This document shows, one piece after another, positions 5,119-5,802 of a DNA stretch of 5,802 nt (position 1 is its first letter; each line of letters starts with the position of its first letter). Position numbers and translations under genes: made by a program. The stretch comes from Anaerolineales bacterium. GTDB taxonomy: Bacteria > Chloroflexota > Anaerolineae > Anaerolineales > VGOW01. Under the pieces are notes generated by a model. The model had not been told where the DNA came from, did not search any database, and saw only the letters and a list, made by a program, of their open reading frames with translations. Location: NCBI GenBank assembly GCA_919901875.1, contig CAKKQG010000180.1, forward strand, positions 1,790-7,591, read 5' to 3'.

Positions 5119-5388
5119 CTATGACGACCATGACCTGCCCCGCATTTGCCGCATAGTGTCATCCAGTGTGCCAGTGACAGTCTTTGCCAATTCGGCTTGA
5201 ATAGCTTTTGCTAAACGTTGTCCACGTCGAATCGCCGCCGCAGAATGTGAGGGGCGAATAAAGTGCAAGCCAGTCGCCTGCCAAAGTTCGTTGCGCAACT
5301 TTTGTTGTTGGCGAGGGGGCAGTGCGCGAACCTCTTTCAACAACTGTTGATAAGTTATTTTGGGTTTACGAAGAGAAGTAATCGTCAT
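5119..5388 (-). CDS. Small putative antitoxin of the PIN gene
   Basis: 89 residues, basic and mostly helical by composition, with no recognised catalytic motif. The segment TYQQLLKEVRALPPRQQQKL (13-32) resembles the short helical region seen in several small antitoxin-like proteins. The C-terminus GTLDDTMRQMRGRSW is the kind of tail that could wrap a PIN partner. The assignment rests mainly on context: same strand, upstream of the PIN gene, and its last 13 nt overlap the PIN start, which is the usual antitoxin-first order with translational coupling. The start at 5388 has AGGAG 6 nt upstream and a perfect TATAAT further up. I do not recognise a standard VapB fold such as ribbon-helix-helix or AbrB. 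The gene looks intact even though its partner is broken. Confidence 0.65.
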   Translation of the reverse strand: MTITSLRKPKITYQQLLKEVRALPPRQQQKLRNELWQATGLHFIRPSHSAAAIRRGQRLAKAIQAELAKTVTGTLDDTMRQMRGRSWSS

Positions 5389-5394
5389 AACGGA

Positions 5395-5399
5395 CTCCT
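5395..5399 (-). promoter_or_regulatory. Shine-Dalgarno of the putative antitoxin gene
   Basis: AGGAG on the minus strand, 6 nt before the ATG at 5388. It is a strong site, consistent with the first gene of a toxin-antitoxin pair being made in excess. Confidence 0.6.
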
Positions 5400-5405
5400 G
5401 CCAAA

Positions 5406-5411
5406 ATTATA
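5406..5411 (-). promoter_or_regulatory. -10 box of the antitoxin-PIN operon
   Basis: A perfect TATAAT on the minus strand, 17 nt before the ATG, predicts a leader of about 10-12 nt that holds the AGGAG site. No TTGACA-like -35 is seen at the right distance (it would lie in the end of the dehydrogenase gene). Read-through from that gene, which ends 33 nt before the antitoxin start, is also possible. Confidence 0.45.
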
Positions 5412-5421
5412 CTCTCTTTGT

Positions 5422-5802
5422 CTACTGCGCCGTATTTCCCCCATCCACCGGCATCGCCACGCCCGTCATGTAACTTGAGTCGTCGCTGGCTAAAAATAAA
5501 ACGGCGCGGGCGATCTCTTCGACGTTGCCGACTCGTTTGAGAGGAAATGATTCGCCCATCGCCTTCAACCCCGCATCAACGGATTCGTGTTTCACAAAAT
5601 CTCCGCGCTCGACCCAACGATCTACAAAGGTGTCGCCGGGACATACAGCGTTGACTCTGATCTTATCTTCACCGTGATCAATCGCCAGCGAGCGCGTCAT
5701 CTGAATCACCGCGCCTTTGGATGTGGCATAGACTAACGCCCGCTTGCCGCCAACGAGTCCCCAATCGGATGCATTATTAACGATCACGCCGCCACCTTGA
5801 GA
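5422..5802 (-). CDS. Short-chain dehydrogenase/reductase (5' end outside window)
   Basis: The C-terminal 126 residues of a Rossmann-fold NAD(P)-dependent oxidoreductase. The reading frame is open to the right edge: SQGGGVIVNNAS corresponds to the family's GG-x-IVN-x-S strand, so the true start lies beyond 5802. The catalytic serine is likely in NNAS. The catalytic Tyr and Lys are in YATSK, followed by GAVIQMTRSLAID. IRVNAVCPGDTFVDRW is the typical RVN-x-x-xPG loop, here with PGD where PG is most often followed by a hydrophobic residue or T. The end, FLASDDSSYMTGVAMPVDGG, is the classic SDR C-terminus. This places it among classical 3-oxoacyl-ACP-reductase-like SDRs; the substrate cannot be told. 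The stop lies 33 bp before the antitoxin start on the same strand. Confidence 0.92.
   Translation of the reverse strand, partial: SQGGGVIVNNASDWGLVGGKRALVYATSKGAVIQMTRSLAIDHGEDKIRVNAVCPGDTFVDRWVERGDFVKHESVDAGLKAMGESFPLKRVGNVEEIARAVLFLASDDSSYMTGVAMPVDGGNTAQ

Larger units (their letters stand above)
4568..5131 (-). pseudogene. PIN-domain ribonuclease (VapC-like toxin), interrupted by a 91-bp insertion
   Basis: The 5' part starts at ATG 5131 (MVVIDTDIFILEFAFH...), runs into the inserted element and stops at TAG 4982-4984 after 49 residues. The 3' part resumes in the same frame with YNLMEILGQLSFNL and ends at 4568. Removing the element and one copy of the 8-bp duplication restores a 154-residue protein, a normal PIN length. 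Its acidic set looks like Asp5 (or Asp7), Glu45, Asp111 and Asn/Asp near 131 (FVTWNAKHF). Family knowledge: PIN proteins are Mg2+-dependent RNases and often toxins that cleave tRNA or rRNA. The start overlaps the 3' end of the preceding small gene by 13 nt, as in toxin-antitoxin operons. The insertion adds 99 bp (33 codons) with a single in-frame stop, so the frame is kept. Reinitiation from an internal TTG at 4972 could make a 134-residue fragment lacking the N-terminal Asp, presumably inactive. Assignment to VapC proper is inference. Confidence 0.85.

Overview
The window is a bacterial chromosomal stretch of roughly 50% GC that carries five protein genes and one broken one. Two of the genes run off the window edges. 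No rRNA, tRNA or CRISPR array is visible. The protein style (a SpoU-type RNA methyltransferase, a soluble GAF histidine kinase, a radical SAM/HhH protein), three families of 7-bp tandem repeats and short palindromes inside genes suggest a Chloroflexota/Anaerolineae-like organism. This placement is an inference from memory, not the result of a search.

Layout. (1) 1-857, minus: N-terminal 285 residues of a membrane-segment-free FtsK/SpoIIIE-type ATPase. It has a TTGACA/TATATT promoter and a GAAC-N4-GTTC palindrome that looks like a LexA (SOS) operator. (2) 858-992: divergent intergenic region with a perfect 33-bp palindrome. (3) 993-1829, plus: TrmH/SpoU-family RNA 2'-O-methyltransferase whose reading frame has absorbed up to three heptamer-repeat blocks. 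(4) 1830-1928: convergent intergenic region, a rho-independent terminator set inside an inverted heptamer array. (5) 1929-3239, minus: GAF-HisKA-HATPase histidine kinase. (6) 3308-4534, minus: radical SAM/helix-hairpin-helix putative DNA repair or modification protein, with a second 33-bp palindrome in its coding sequence. (7) 4568-5388, minus: a two-gene module resembling a toxin-antitoxin operon. The small first gene is intact. The PIN-domain second gene is split by a 91-bp element with 12-bp terminal inverted repeats and an exact 8-bp target duplication. (8) 5422-5802, minus: C-terminal 126 residues of a short-chain dehydrogenase.

Functional links. The FtsK-like gene with its possible SOS operator and the HhH radical SAM protein could both relate to DNA maintenance, but they are not in one operon. 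The kinase has no response regulator in the window. The clearest signal is the history of small mobile or repetitive DNA: a MITE-like insertion that introduces one stop codon into a PIN gene, and repeat blocks of 57 and 33 bp (multiples of three) that are tolerated inside conserved enzymes. Three genes (993, 3239, 4534) have a -10-like hexamer 8-9 nt before the ATG and no Shine-Dalgarno sequence, which suggests leaderless mRNAs.
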